64,000 bases of DNA, from the NCBI RefSeq assembly GCF_001025175.1, contig NZ_AP012324.1:1612001-1676000 (forward strand), written 5' to 3'. The position numbers were made by a program, and so were the translations under genes. The stretch is from Bifidobacterium breve DSM 20213 = JCM 1192 (GTDB taxonomy: Bacteria > Actinomycetota > Actinomycetes > Actinomycetales > Bifidobacteriaceae). The notes under the pieces are model-generated. The model saw only the letters and a program-made list of their open reading frames with translations, ran no database searches and had not been told where the DNA came from. Shown here one piece after another: positions 1 to 8,693 of this stretch (position 1 is its first letter; each line of letters opens with the position of its first letter).

Positions 1-1053
1 CTCGTCGGGGTCGACTTCCGGTTCGAGCGGCGGCCAAGTCATATTCATATTCTTCAACGTGGTGCGCAACAGCTCGGAAACCACGGCGCGTGAATACCAC
101 CGGTTGTCAGCCGGCACCAGATACCACGGTGCGGCGGCAGTGCTGGTCTTTTCAAAAACCTCCTGCCAGGCGTCCATGTAGTCGTCCCATCGATCGCGGG
201 CTTCAAGGTCGGAGATATCGAACTTCCAATATTTGGTGGGGTCATCAAGACGGCCGAGAAAATGCTTTTTCTGCTCATCCTGGCTGACCACGAGAAAGAT
301 CTTGAGAATCGCACATCCGCTGGCGGCCAGCTCACGCTCGAATTCGTTAATCTGGTCATATCGGGCACGCCATATGTCTTCCGGATAGGTGCCGTAGACG
401 TGCGGCATGACCACATCCTCGTAATGGGAACGGTCAAAAACGGCAATCCAGCCCCGCTTGGGCAGTTCGCGCTTCACACGCCAGAGAAAATCATGGTCAA
501 GCTCCTCGGCGCTCGGCTTGCCAAAGCCGTGATAATGGATGCCCATAGGATCGCCCTGGCTGAATACATGGCGCACGATGCCGCCTTTGCCGGAAGCATC
601 CATGCCTTGCAACACGATCAGCAATCTTCGCGGGGAGCCTTTAACACCGTTGGCATACATGAGCCGCTGATATCGGGCGATTTCGGAGGAGCTGATGGAT
701 ATAAACCGTTCCGCATCCTCTTTGCCGCCATCAAACCCCGGCGTGGAGTCGCCTTCGACATCAGTGACCTGCGTCCCCGGGTGGAACATCAGTCGTTGCG
801 CTGGCGGCAGAGACCATACGGCACTCAGCAGTTCGCTGGATTTCGCCGCGCGGGCCAGCCGTTCGGACACGGTGGTGCTGGATTCAATGCTTTCTATGCG
901 GTCTTCGGCGAGATTCAGCGTCCAGTCGATGCGTTTATCGCCCTTCCCCCTGCTGGGCTTATCCTTACCGTTTTTGTCTTTGTCGGATTTGACGACACCA
1001 CCCAACTTGCCGTTTTTACCCACCTTATTTGTCTTTCCGTCTTCCTTGGCCAT
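1..1053 (-). CDS. Polyphosphate kinase 2 (PPK2) family protein, C-terminus cut by window edge
   Basis: The reading frame is open from an ATG at 1053 to base 1 with no stop, giving 351 codons of a gene that continues past the left edge. A Lys/Gly-rich tail of about 40 residues comes first, then a PPK2 P-loop kinase domain: the Walker A motif GMDASGKGG lies at residues 150-158 and the second conserved motif FDRSHYED at 206-213. PPK2 enzymes move phosphate between polyphosphate and nucleotides in the cytoplasm; the single-domain form seen here usually phosphorylates ADP or AMP, but the substrate cannot be read from sequence. No Shine-Dalgarno precedes the ATG. A TACAAT hexamer lies 7 nt upstream, so the mRNA may be leaderless. 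The MocR gene upstream on the same strand ends 59 bases away. Confidence 0.9.
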   Translation of the reverse strand, partial: MAKEDGKTNKVGKNGKLGGVVKSDKDKNGKDKPSRGKGDKRIDWTLNLAEDRIESIESSTTVSERLARAAKSSELLSAVWSLPPAQRLMFHPGTQVTDVEGDSTPGFDGGKEDAERFISISSSEIARYQRLMYANGVKGSPRRLLIVLQGMDASGKGGIVRHVFSQGDPMGIHYHGFGKPSAEELDHDFLWRVKRELPKRGWIAVFDRSHYEDVVMPHVYGTYPEDIWRARYDQINEFERELAASGCAILKIFLVVSQDEQKKHFLGRLDDPTKYWKFDISDLEARDRWDDYMDAWQEVFEKTSTAAAPWYLVPADNRWYSRAVVSELLRTTLKNMNMTWPPLEPEVDPDE

Positions 1054-1060
1054 GTCACCG

Positions 1061-1066
1061 ATTGTA
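1061..1066 (-). promoter_or_regulatory. Candidate -10 element for the PPK2 gene (leaderless start)
   Basis: Read on the minus strand this is TACAAT, five of six matches to the sigma-70 consensus, with exactly 7 nt between it and the ATG. Transcription would then begin at or next to the start codon. No convincing -35 box is visible and there is no Shine-Dalgarno sequence, so the call is tentative. Confidence 0.4.
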
Positions 1067-1112
1067 CGCTTCGCCGGATTCGCGCGTCCCGGACTTCACC
1101 GACGGCTTGGCC

Positions 1113-2594
1113 TCATAGGACTTCGCGAACCACTTGCGCAAGCACATCCACCGATGCCTCGAATTCCTCGGGCGTGGTGTAGGCATAGCTCAGGCGAAGG
1201 GAGTTGTCACCTTCGAAATCGTAGATGTCGCCGGGATTAAGCAGCACGCCGCGCTTCAAGGCTGCTTGGAACAGGCGACTGGTGCGCACCGGCTGTTCGA
1301 AGGTCAGCCACACATAGAATCCGCCATCCGGCCGGCTCCAGTGGGCCCGGCCCAAGAAATGACGCTCCAGGGATTCCATCGCCGCATCCCTGCGACGGTG
1401 TAGCTCCCGTTTGAGGTCAACCAGATACCGGTCATACAGACCGCTGGTCAAGAATCGGGCGAAAGCCCACTGGCTGAGCAGACTAGCGCCGTAGTCCATC
1501 TGCATTTTCACATCAGCGAGTCGTTGGACGATTGGCTCATTGGCAATAATCCAACCGATGCGCAGTCCAGGAGCCAACGATTTCGAAGCGCTGCCCAAGG
1601 TGATGACCATACCGGTCTCATCCATGGTCTTCAACGGCTTCGGCATCTCGTCGCCGAAATACAGGTCCTGATAGGCGTTGTCTTCGATAATCGGCAATCG
1701 ATTCGCCACGCAGCAGTCGATGAGGTCATGCCGGTGCTGATTGGTCATCGTCACGCCGGTGGGGTTGTGATTGGTGGGAATGGTGTAGAGCACGGCATCC
1801 GCGCCCTTGCCCGATACAGCACGGTATTCTCCCAATGCATGTTCAAGAGCGTCGGCGCGAAGCCCCTGGTCGTCCATCGTCACGCCGGACAAGCGCATTC
1901 CGGCCGATTGGAACACCTGCAATGACTTGATGTAGCTCGGAGCTTCGGCGAACACCGTGCTTCCTGCAGACAGCAGACTCACGGAAATCAGCTGCAGAGC
2001 CTGCAACGCGCCGGAGGTGATCAGCACCTGGGCCGGCGTGCAGTTCACCCCCGAGCGGCACATATGCGCGGCGATCGCCTCACGCAGCACGGTCATGCCC
2101 GCAGGAGGCGGATAGCCCAGCGAATCTATCTCCTGCGCGGCTTCCGTCAGCACCTGTTTCCACATATCGCGCGGGAACAGTCGCGGATCCAGCTCGCCGG
2201 TGCCCAGTCGTGCGATATTCGGCGCGAACTCCATGCGGTTGATGGTCTGTATCGTGGCGTTGTTCGCTTCAAAGAACCCGGAGGAGACGTAGTCGGCCCA
2301 GTCCGGGGCACCCGGCAACATCAACGACCACGTATTGCTGACGATGCGCGTACCAGCGCCATGCAGGCCTTCCACAATACCGTAATCGGTCAGTTCAGTT
2401 ATAGCGGCGATAACCGTGGACCGATTGACGCCAAATCCTTCTGCCATGGCTCGCTGCGAGGGCAATCGGGCACCGATCGGCCATACGCCACTGGAAACCT
2501 GATGACACATGTAGTCCACGATTTGCTCGGTGACCGGCACATTCGACGTGCGATCCGGCTTCCAGTCGATAACCAACGGCGCTATTCGTGCCAT
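1113..2594 (-). CDS. MocR-type (GntR HTH + aminotransferase) transcriptional regulator
   Basis: 493 aa. An N-terminal GntR winged helix-turn-helix (about residues 10-75, with the RLPSQRAMAEGFGVNRSTV signature) is fused to a fold-type I aminotransferase domain containing SASKSLAPG, whose Lys would bind PLP. This is the MocR/PdxR architecture: PLP or an amino-acid adduct is sensed and DNA binding changes. The ATG at 2594 is preferred over an upstream in-frame start because AGGAGAGG sits just before it. It is divergent from a LysE exporter at 2875, with repeated TTGGCTGG boxes between them, so it probably regulates that exporter and itself. The ligand is unknown; a basic amino acid is a reasonable guess from the neighbour. 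Confidence 0.88.
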   Translation of the reverse strand: MARIAPLVIDWKPDRTSNVPVTEQIVDYMCHQVSSGVWPIGARLPSQRAMAEGFGVNRSTVIAAITELTDYGIVEGLHGAGTRIVSNTWSLMLPGAPDWADYVSSGFFEANNATIQTINRMEFAPNIARLGTGELDPRLFPRDMWKQVLTEAAQEIDSLGYPPPAGMTVLREAIAAHMCRSGVNCTPAQVLITSGALQALQLISVSLLSAGSTVFAEAPSYIKSLQVFQSAGMRLSGVTMDDQGLRADALEHALGEYRAVSGKGADAVLYTIPTNHNPTGVTMTNQHRHDLIDCCVANRLPIIEDNAYQDLYFGDEMPKPLKTMDETGMVITLGSASKSLAPGLRIGWIIANEPIVQRLADVKMQMDYGASLLSQWAFARFLTSGLYDRYLVDLKRELHRRRDAAMESLERHFLGRAHWSRPDGGFYVWLTFEQPVRTSRLFQAALKRGVLLNPGDIYDFEGDNSLRLSYAYTTPEEFEASVDVLAQVVREVL

Positions 2595-2679
2595 ACCTCT
2601 CCTCTTCCTATGCTGCGAGCGCAGACCCGCAATCCGCACAACTAGGATTACGCCAACGTCTCATGCCCATATCCACATG

Positions 2680-2853
2680 TTTGGTTGAGTGACAATGCTG
2701 CCATTTGGCTGGTTGTCAACCGCAATCCACTCCTTAGAATAATCCACGGAAACATGAAGATGCACGGTTTTATTGAATTATTACGCGCATCGCGCTCAGT
2801 CGCACAATATGTTTGGCTGGGTCAGACATGACCAGCCAAACACAATTGGCTGG
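2680..2853. promoter_or_regulatory. Repeated TTGGCTGG operator array between MocR regulator and LysE gene
   Basis: The intergenic region holds TTTGGTTGA (2680-2688), TTTGGCTGG (2704-2712), TTTGGCTGG (2812-2820), its exact inverse CCAGCCAAA (2832-2840) and ATTGGCTGG (2845-2853). The 2812-2840 pair forms a perfect 9-bp palindrome with an 11-bp spacer. The mix of direct and inverted repeats is typical of MocR-type operators, which usually have several half-sites. The downstream group lies just 5' of the lysE start and the upstream group about 85-110 bp from the regulator's start. Confidence 0.65.
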
Positions 2854-2874
2854 TATTTAAGGGAGCAGAGATTC

Positions 2875-3534
2875 ATGGGGTTCTACTTGCAGGGACTGAC
2901 GATGGGACTGGCATACGTGGCGCCAATCGGCATGCAGAATCTGTTTGTCATCAACTCGGCACTGACCAAGACAAGACGCAAGGCCGTGTTCACAGCAATC
3001 ATCGTCACCATATTCGACGTGGCACTGTCCCTGTCATGCTTCTTTGGCGTGGGCGCACTCATGCAGCGGTATGAGTGGCTGCAGCTGGCCGTGTTGGCTG
3101 TGGGAGGTGCGGTGGTAATCCGCATTGGATTGGGGTTGATCTTTCCGGGATTGTTCCGCCATGGCAACGACTCGACATCCCACAGCACCGCATCGACCAC
3201 TGACGCTGAGATCACGGACAAGCGAGCCGACGGATTGGCGAAAACCGTCACTACTGCATGCGTAGTCACATGGTTCAACCCTCAGGCAATCATTGACGGC
3301 ACGTTGATGCTGGGCGCATTCAGCGCCACATTGAGCGCTTCGCAGGCATCTCCATTCATTATTGGAGTAGAAAGCGCATCCGCATTGTGGTTCTTGGGAC
3401 TCACTTTGGTAATTTCGGCGTTCAGCCAGCGGTTCAGCCCAAAGATCATCAACACGCTCAACAAGGTGTGCGGCAGCATCATCGTACTCTACGGCATCAA
3501 ACTGCTCGTCGAATTCATCATGGCCGTACTGTAG
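2875..3534 (+). CDS. LysE/ArgO-type amino-acid exporter
   Basis: 219 aa integral membrane protein with about six hydrophobic segments. The N-terminus YLQGLTMGLAYVAPIGMQN closely matches the LysE/ArgO family, which exports basic amino acids (Lys, Arg and toxic analogues). The later WFNPQAIIDGT segment is also characteristic. The ATG at 2875 is chosen because GGGAGCAGAG lies upstream and the family N-terminus starts here; the frame is open further upstream but that part does not look like LysE and overlaps the operator array. It is divergent from the MocR regulator, the likely sensor of intracellular amino acid. The 3' end overlaps the convergent PAP2 gene by 17 bp. Confidence 0.88.
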   Translation: MGFYLQGLTMGLAYVAPIGMQNLFVINSALTKTRRKAVFTAIIVTIFDVALSLSCFFGVGALMQRYEWLQLAVLAVGGAVVIRIGLGLIFPGLFRHGNDSTSHSTASTTDAEITDKRADGLAKTVTTACVVTWFNPQAIIDGTLMLGAFSATLSASQASPFIIGVESASALWFLGLTLVISAFSQRFSPKIINTLNKVCGSIIVLYGIKLLVEFIMAVL

Positions 3535-5071
3535 ACGATTCAGCGCGCTTCTTTTCGCTGCGTTTTCCCATTACGGCCTTGGTCGCGCCGGCACCAAGTA
3601 TCGTGACCAGCACGCCGGCGCCCACCATCAACGCCGGTCGTTGGGCGGCATGCAAGACGGCAAGGTCGGGGCCAGCTGAGACGGAGCTGTTCTCACCGGC
3701 TGCGTTATCCGACGCAGGGTGTTTGCCGATGTTGGCATATTGGGCATTAATCACGCTCGGACCGGTGAGCGTCACATGATCGGCGGTTTCGACTTTGGAC
3801 ACATCGCCGTTCTTGTCTAATGTGACGCGGGCGCATAGGGCCTTGGCCCAGTTGATGCGCTGCCAGCCATCGCTGGATTGCCACAATGGGTAGCCGGAGT
3901 CCAAGGCAGTGGCTTTGAGAATCGCATTGCGCTGATCAGCGTGCAGTTCGGGATAGGCCAGTCGCAGCACGTCCGCGGCACCGCGTGGGGCCATGAAATC
4001 AACACCGGATTGGGAGGTATTCTGCGGAAATGTGTAGGTAAGGCGCGCGGTGTACACGCGTACGGCAGAGGCCTGATCTTTGACCGGTTCGCTGGCTACG
4101 GAATCAAGAAAACCGTTCGTGTAACCGCCCGCGCCATTGGCTTTGACATTGGCGATACAAGCGGCGAGTGTGCTTCCGTGTTCGTCCGCCTGGCATCGCT
4201 CGGTCAGGTAGCCGCGCAACTGACGGGCTGCGGGCACGATGGACGAGCTGAATTCATTGTGCCAGTACTGCCCGTTTTGTGCGGAGGCGCCGATGCGACC
4301 GCCCATGATGTCGAGCGGATAATGCACACCCAGAACAATGCGGTTATTGCCGGCCTCCGAAGTGCGGGCCATGATTTGCGGAGCCAGTTCGGGAATCATG
4401 CCGGCCAATGCGATACCCCACGAATAGGCGCCAGTAGTATGCCCGGACGGATAGGAGCTGTTCTTTTGCAGGTTCGAGTAGCCGGGCACGTGCTCAAGCC
4501 ATGAGGGCGACTGTTTGATATTCAGTGTGGCGGAAAGCCCGGCAAGATCATTGGTGCCGCCAAAGCTGCTTTCTGCACGGTTCAGATACGGTCTGGGATG
4601 CATGGCAGCGCGTTTGGAAGCATAGGTGGATGCCGCATTGAAGGAGAACACATCGGCCACAGCGTTGAGTTTGCCCTGCTTGAGGCCTTCGCTCATATAT
4701 GCGCCGAGCACTGGCCCAAGCGCATCCGGCATGGTCTCCTCGGCTTGCAGATCGGAATCGACAAGGGCTCGTTTGCGCTGAGCGTTGAGACCCTTGTTAT
4801 CGAGGTCTTCTGCGGCTTTGTGGTTGATCGCCACGGCGAGATTCTGGTCAAGCTCCATCGTTTTGGCGTCGAGTACCTTGCCACCATGCGCGGCATCGGT
4901 AGGCGCCTGCCAATAATCCTTCTCATAGTCGGAGAGCAATGCCACCCAGTCGGGGTTGGGCAGCTGGTCGGCTTGTGCGGCGGGAACCGGCATGGCCACC
5001 AGTATGAGCGGCATCAGCAGCACAATAACGACAACGGAGGATAGGCGCCGGAACATCTTCATATGTTCCAA
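3518..5071 (-). CDS. Secreted PAP2-family acid phosphatase with C-terminal membrane anchor
   Basis: 517 aa from a TTG start. An export signal (hydrophobic residues about 12-32, AQA-D cleavage-like site) is followed by the three PAP2 motifs: K153-x6-R160-P161, PSGH at 208-211, and R244-x5-H250-x3-D254, so the active site looks intact and a phosphomonoesterase acting outside the cell is expected. The C-terminus has a hydrophobic stretch ending in a basic tail, probably a membrane anchor. Start choice: TTG at 5071 follows GGAGG by 5 nt; ATGs at 5062 and 5056 are alternatives. All three lie in a long perfect hairpin (5032-5085) that pairs the Shine-Dalgarno with codons of the signal peptide, suggesting translational control. 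Confidence 0.85.
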   Translation of the reverse strand: MEHMKMFRRLSSVVVIVLLMPLILVAMPVPAAQADQLPNPDWVALLSDYEKDYWQAPTDAAHGGKVLDAKTMELDQNLAVAINHKAAEDLDNKGLNAQRKRALVDSDLQAEETMPDALGPVLGAYMSEGLKQGKLNAVADVFSFNAASTYASKRAAMHPRPYLNRAESSFGGTNDLAGLSATLNIKQSPSWLEHVPGYSNLQKNSSYPSGHTTGAYSWGIALAGMIPELAPQIMARTSEAGNNRIVLGVHYPLDIMGGRIGASAQNGQYWHNEFSSSIVPAARQLRGYLTERCQADEHGSTLAACIANVKANGAGGYTNGFLDSVASEPVKDQASAVRVYTARLTYTFPQNTSQSGVDFMAPRGAADVLRLAYPELHADQRNAILKATALDSGYPLWQSSDGWQRINWAKALCARVTLDKNGDVSKVETADHVTLTGPSVINAQYANIGKHPASDNAAGENSSVSAGPDLAVLHAAQRPALMVGAGVLVTILGAGATKAVMGKRSEKKRAESSTVRP

Positions 5072-5085
5072 CCTATCCTCCGTTG
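5032..5085 (-). promoter_or_regulatory. Large hairpin enclosing the ribosome-binding site and start of the PAP2 gene
   Basis: In the mRNA the outer stem pairs CAACGGAGGATAGG (5085-5072) with its exact 14-nt complement (5045-5032). An inner 7-bp stem pairs GGAACAT (5069-5063) with ATGTTCC (5056-5050), leaving the loop ATGAAG (5062-5057). The Shine-Dalgarno GGAGG is buried in the outer stem and one possible start codon is in the loop. The right arm lies inside the coding sequence, so the pairing has been kept despite protein constraint. Confidence 0.75.
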
Positions 5086-5102
5086 AGGCTACGTAGCCGA
5101 GT

Positions 5103-5152
5103 CTCAGCCAAACACTTAGTAAATTCTTCGTGCCGGCTTAGCGGTGGCTGAG
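5103..5152 (-). terminator. Weak inverted repeat after gluD
   Basis: CTCAGCCA (5103-5110) and TGGCTGAG (5145-5152) form an 8-bp inverted repeat between the permease gene and the PAP2 gene. There is no U-tract, so it is at best a weak terminator or processing hairpin. Confidence 0.3.
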
Positions 5153-5157
5153 TTGTG

Positions 5158-6258
5158 TCAGCCTTCTGGTTTGTCTTCAGACTTCAGAAATGCCGGAAAC
5201 TCGCCGGTGTTTGGATCGGTTTGCGATTCGGGATGGGCGACGTCATATCCCTGTTCGTACCGGGTGCGACGCCAATTGCGGATCGAGGCATTGGTGCCGC
5301 GATGATGCACGTGATACTTGCGCGGTGCACCGCCGAACGGCAGCTCCTCAACTTCCTTGGCCACTGCAATCTGGTTGACATTGGACGGGTCACCCGCGGC
5401 AATCGGAGCCAACGGTTCAGGTTCGGTGGGCGCGGCCGTACGCTGCTGCATACGTGAAGGCAACCACTCGGCCAGGCGAGAGAGCAGCCAGCAGGCGACG
5501 AAGTAAATCACCGCGGCCATCACCAGCGTTTGCAGGATGTTGAAGTACATCGAGCCGAGTCGGCGGGATTCCTGCAGCAGATCGGTGTACATGATGATCG
5601 ACCCCAGTGCGGTGTCCTTCAGCACCACGACCAGCTGGGTGACGGCGGCCGGCAGCATGGCGTAGACGGCCTGCGGCACCTCGATCTGAATCAGCGACTG
5701 CGTTTCGGTCAGTCCCAAGGCGAGCGAGGCCTCGCGCTGACCGCCCGGCAGGTTGCCAACGCCGGAACGCACTAGCTCGGCGACCACCGAACCGTTGTAC
5801 AGCACCAGGGCCAGCACCACAGCCCAATAGGACGGGCTGGGCAGGCCCGCGAAGGCGAACCATCGCCAGAAGAAAATCATGAGCAGCAGCACGGGGACTG
5901 CACGGCAGAACTCGACGATCACGGCGGAGATGCCACGCACCAACGGGTTCGGCAGCAATCGGCCCACGCCGAATACCAGACCGAACACCACAGCTCCCAC
6001 CACGGCGAGAACGGTGGCCTTGATGGTCATCCATAGGCCCGGCAAGTAGAAGTCAGTCCATGCTTCACGTTCGACGGCGGGCTTCCACAGTTCCCAGCTC
6101 AGCTGGTTCTCGCCGTCAGGCGGATTGTGCAGACGCATAAGCACCAACACCAGCACGGCCACGAATATGAGGGCCGCAATCCAGTTGACGATACGAATAG
6201 TGCGGCGGCCCTTGGGACCGGGCGCATCGAAGAGTACGGAATTCGAGGTATCAGCCAT
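5158..6258 (-). CDS. gluD: Amino-acid ABC transporter permease (GluD-like)
   Basis: 366 aa. A HisM/GlnP-type permease with an N-terminal transmembrane helix (about residues 20-40), a core of about five helices and the EAA loop region NLPGGQREASLALGLT that contacts the ATPase. A hydrophilic C-terminal tail of about 95 residues extends past the usual family length. The ATG at 6258 is chosen because AAGGAGG, which overlaps the stop of the upstream permease, sits 8 nt before it. It is the last gene of the gluA-B-C-D-like operon and likely forms a heterodimeric channel with the product of 6264-6941. The import substrate is probably glutamate or a related polar amino acid, by analogy with Corynebacterium gluABCD. 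Confidence 0.85.
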   Translation of the reverse strand: MADTSNSVLFDAPGPKGRRTIRIVNWIAALIFVAVLVLVLMRLHNPPDGENQLSWELWKPAVEREAWTDFYLPGLWMTIKATVLAVVGAVVFGLVFGVGRLLPNPLVRGISAVIVEFCRAVPVLLLMIFFWRWFAFAGLPSPSYWAVVLALVLYNGSVVAELVRSGVGNLPGGQREASLALGLTETQSLIQIEVPQAVYAMLPAAVTQLVVVLKDTALGSIIMYTDLLQESRRLGSMYFNILQTLVMAAVIYFVACWLLSRLAEWLPSRMQQRTAAPTEPEPLAPIAAGDPSNVNQIAVAKEVEELPFGGAPRKYHVHHRGTNASIRNWRRTRYEQGYDVAHPESQTDPNTGEFPAFLKSEDKPEG

Positions 6259-6263
6259 ATCCG

Positions 6264-6941
6264 TCACCTCCTTACGGCGAGCTTGTTGGACAGATACGTG
6301 GTGAGCATGCCGATGGGGATGATCAGAATCACGTAACCGAGTGCGAAGATCAGGAAGATCTGGACGATCACGTCAGGGCGAAATTCAATCATCTCGCTCA
6401 TCAGCGAAGACGTCTCGGTGGCCACGGATGCGGCGGCTGCCACGGTGGAGTTCTTGAGCAGTGCGATCAGCGTGTTGCCGAGCGGCGCCACAGAACCGCG
6501 GAAGGCCTGCGGCAGAATGATCTCAGTGGCGGACTGCATGAAGCCCAGACCCAGCGCGCGGGCGGCCTCGGCCTGGCCTAGCGGCACGGTATTAATACCG
6601 GAGCGCAGCGATTCGCATACGAATGCGGCCGTGTACAGGCTCAGGCCCGTGACTGCCAGCCAGAAGAAGTTCGTGGCGAAGGTGTCGGAGAAGCTGAGCT
6701 TCAGCTGCGCGTAGGCACCGAGCACCATGAATACCATGATGATGGTCAGCGGCAGGTTTTTGAACAGTTCCACGTAGGCACCGGCCACGGTTCTCAGGGA
6801 TGAGATCGGCGAGATGCGCATGACGACAAGGATCACGCCGAGAATCATGGAGAACAGCGCGGACCACAGGGTCAGTTCGATGTTGACCAGGAAGGCGCCA
6901 AGTACGTCATACTGGCTGAAGAGTTCCAGGAATCCGTTCAT
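6264..6941 (-). CDS. gluC: Amino-acid ABC transporter permease (GluC-like)
   Basis: 225 aa. A polar-amino-acid permease of usual length with about five transmembrane helices; the EAA loop reads PLGQAEAARALGLGFMQS. The start ATG at 6941 shares its A with the stop TGA of the binding-protein gene (TGATG), so translation is coupled; the longer frame upstream is not used. The last codons carry the Shine-Dalgarno of gluD. Together with GluD, GluA and the lipoprotein GluB it makes a complete importer. Confidence 0.87.
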   Translation of the reverse strand: MNGFLELFSQYDVLGAFLVNIELTLWSALFSMILGVILVVMRISPISSLRTVAGAYVELFKNLPLTIIMVFMVLGAYAQLKLSFSDTFATNFFWLAVTGLSLYTAAFVCESLRSGINTVPLGQAEAARALGLGFMQSATEIILPQAFRGSVAPLGNTLIALLKNSTVAAAASVATETSSLMSEMIEFRPDVIVQIFLIFALGYVILIIPIGMLTTYLSNKLAVRR

Positions 6942-7780
6942 CAGTTCTTCTCCCCCTCGTCTGGAGTGGGCGGGTTGTAGCGCACGTCGGGCGTGTAGTT
7001 GGTGCCCTTGGTGTTGTCGCTGATGGCGTTCTCCCACGAGCCGTCTTGGATCATGTCCACGATGGCGTTGTTGATCTTGGTGGCCAGCTGGGTGTTGCCC
7101 TTTTTGATGCCCACGCCGTAGTATTCCTGCGTGAATGGCTTGCCGACCACCTTGAGCTTGCCGCGCGAGGCGGAGGCCAGGCCGGCCAGAATGATGTCAT
7201 CGGTGGTCACGGCGTCCACGATGCCGGAGAACAGTGCGGTGGCGCATTCGGCGTAACCGGGCTGCTCCATAAGCTGGACTTCGGAGGCGAACTTTTCCTT
7301 GACGGTGGCGGCGGAAGTCGAACCGGTCACGGAACAGAGCCTTTTGCCATTAAGGTCTTCGGGGCCGTTAATCGAATTATCATCCTTGCGCACCAGCAGA
7401 TCCTGGCCGGCCACAAAGTATGGACCGGCAAAGGAGACGGCCTTCTTGCGTTCGTCGGTAATCGAGTAGGTGGCGAGAATCATATCCACGTCGCCGTTCT
7501 GGATCATGGCCTCACGTTGCTTGGAGGGAGCTTCCTTCCAGATGATTTCATCCTCGGAGTAGCCGAGTTTTTTGGCTATGTACTTGGCCACGTCCACGTC
7601 GAAGCCCACGTAGGTGCCGGACTTCTTGAAGCCCAAGCCGGGCTGATCGAATTTGATGCCGATACGAATTTTGCCGGGCTCATCCTGTCCGCAGGCGGCC
7701 AGCGACATCGTGCAGGCCACAGCGGCGAGCGCGGCGACCACGCGGCAAGCCCTCCGTTTGAATGTATTGGTGAATGTCAT
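6941..7780 (-). CDS. gluB: Amino-acid ABC transporter substrate-binding lipoprotein (GluB-like)
   Basis: 279 aa. A lipoprotein signal peptide with a basic N-region, hydrophobic core and the lipobox SLAAC around residues 26-30 is followed by an SBP_bac_3 domain (VGFDVDVAKYIAKKLG, then DMILATYSITDERK, then LCSVTGSTS). It would be tethered outside the membrane and bind glutamate or a similar amino acid. The start lies 18 bp after the ATPase gene, and the stop overlaps the next permease by one base. Confidence 0.88.
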   Translation of the reverse strand: MTFTNTFKRRACRVVAALAAVACTMSLAACGQDEPGKIRIGIKFDQPGLGFKKSGTYVGFDVDVAKYIAKKLGYSEDEIIWKEAPSKQREAMIQNGDVDMILATYSITDERKKAVSFAGPYFVAGQDLLVRKDDNSINGPEDLNGKRLCSVTGSTSAATVKEKFASEVQLMEQPGYAECATALFSGIVDAVTTDDIILAGLASASRGKLKVVGKPFTQEYYGVGIKKGNTQLATKINNAIVDMIQDGSWENAISDNTKGTNYTPDVRYNPPTPDEGEKN

Positions 7781-7798
7781 ATCGCAAACCCCCGTGTC

Positions 7799-8641
7799 TC
7801 AGTGGGTGAGGATCTTCGAAAGGAAGTCCTTGGCGCGTTCGGTCTGCGGATGCTCGAAGAACTCGTCAGGCGTGTTCTCTTCGAGAATCTGACCATCGGC
7901 CATGAATACGATGCGGTCGGCGGCCTTGCGCGCAAAGCCCATCTCGTGGGTCACGCAAATCATCGTCATGCCTTCGTGGGCGAGCTCGACCATCACGTCA
8001 AGCACTTCGTTGACCATTTCCGGGTCAAGGGCGGAGGTGGGCTCATCGAAGAGCATGACCTTAGGCCGCATGGCGAGCGCGCGGGCGATAGCCACGCGCT
8101 GCTGCTGACCACCGGAAAGCTGGGACGGCATCTTATTGGCCTGTGAATCGACACCCACGCGGGCAAGCAAATCCATGGCCAGCTGCTCGGCTTCCTTCTT
8201 GTCCATGTGACGCACCTTGATGGGCGCGAGCGTCACATTCTCAAGAATGGTCTTGTTGGCGAACAGGTTGAAGGACTGGAACACCATGCCGACTTCGGCG
8301 CGGAGATTCGCGAGCTCCTTGCCTTCCTGCGGCAGAGGCTTGCCGTCGATGCGAACATCGCCGGAATCAATGGTTTCAAGCCTGTTGATGGTGCGGCACA
8401 TCGTGGATTTGCCGGAGCCTGACGGGCCGACGACCACCAGCACCTCACCCTTGGTGACGGTCATGTTGATGTCCTTCAGGACGTGTAAATCGCCGAAATG
8501 CTTCTCGACGTGGGTCAGCTCGACCAGAGGGCGGTTCGGATCCTCATTACCGGGCACCAGAGGAGCCAGAGGAGCTTCGCCTTGGGATTCTTCTCGCGTC
8601 GTGCGCGAACGTACTGCTGTTTCGTTGTTCGTTTCAGACAT
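7799..8641 (-). CDS. gluA: Amino-acid ABC transporter ATP-binding protein (GluA-like)
   Basis: 280 aa. An N-terminal extension of about 45 residues precedes a GlnQ-type ATPase: Walker [11 protein letters not shown]-loop MVFQSFNLF, signature [14 protein letters not shown], Walker [15 protein letters not shown] and the H-loop VTHEMG. All catalytic motifs are intact. It energises import by the GluB-C-D proteins encoded downstream. The ATG at 8641 is used; the frame is open upstream, but that part has no family similarity and overlaps the promoter. Upstream bases (TCTCCTCTTC) are pyrimidine-rich with no Shine-Dalgarno, suggesting a very short or absent leader. Confidence 0.9.
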   Translation of the reverse strand: MSETNNETAVRSRTTREESQGEAPLAPLVPGNEDPNRPLVELTHVEKHFGDLHVLKDINMTVTKGEVLVVVGPSGSGKSTMCRTINRLETIDSGDVRIDGKPLPQEGKELANLRAEVGMVFQSFNLFANKTILENVTLAPIKVRHMDKKEAEQLAMDLLARVGVDSQANKMPSQLSGGQQQRVAIARALAMRPKVMLFDEPTSALDPEMVNEVLDVMVELAHEGMTMICVTHEMGFARKAADRIVFMADGQILEENTPDEFFEHPQTERAKDFLSKILTH

Positions 8642-8653
8642 GAAGAGGAGAAT

Positions 8654-8683
8654 AGCATACAAGGGTTTCCAATGTATACACAA
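8654..8683 (-). promoter_or_regulatory. Candidate promoter of the gluABCD operon
   Basis: Minus strand: TTGTGT (8683-8678) and TATGCT (8659-8654) separated by 18 nt, a plausible sigma-70 pair. The expected start of transcription would leave only about 5 nt before the gluA ATG, consistent with the missing Shine-Dalgarno. Confidence 0.45.
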
Positions 8684-8693
8684 TAATGGATGC

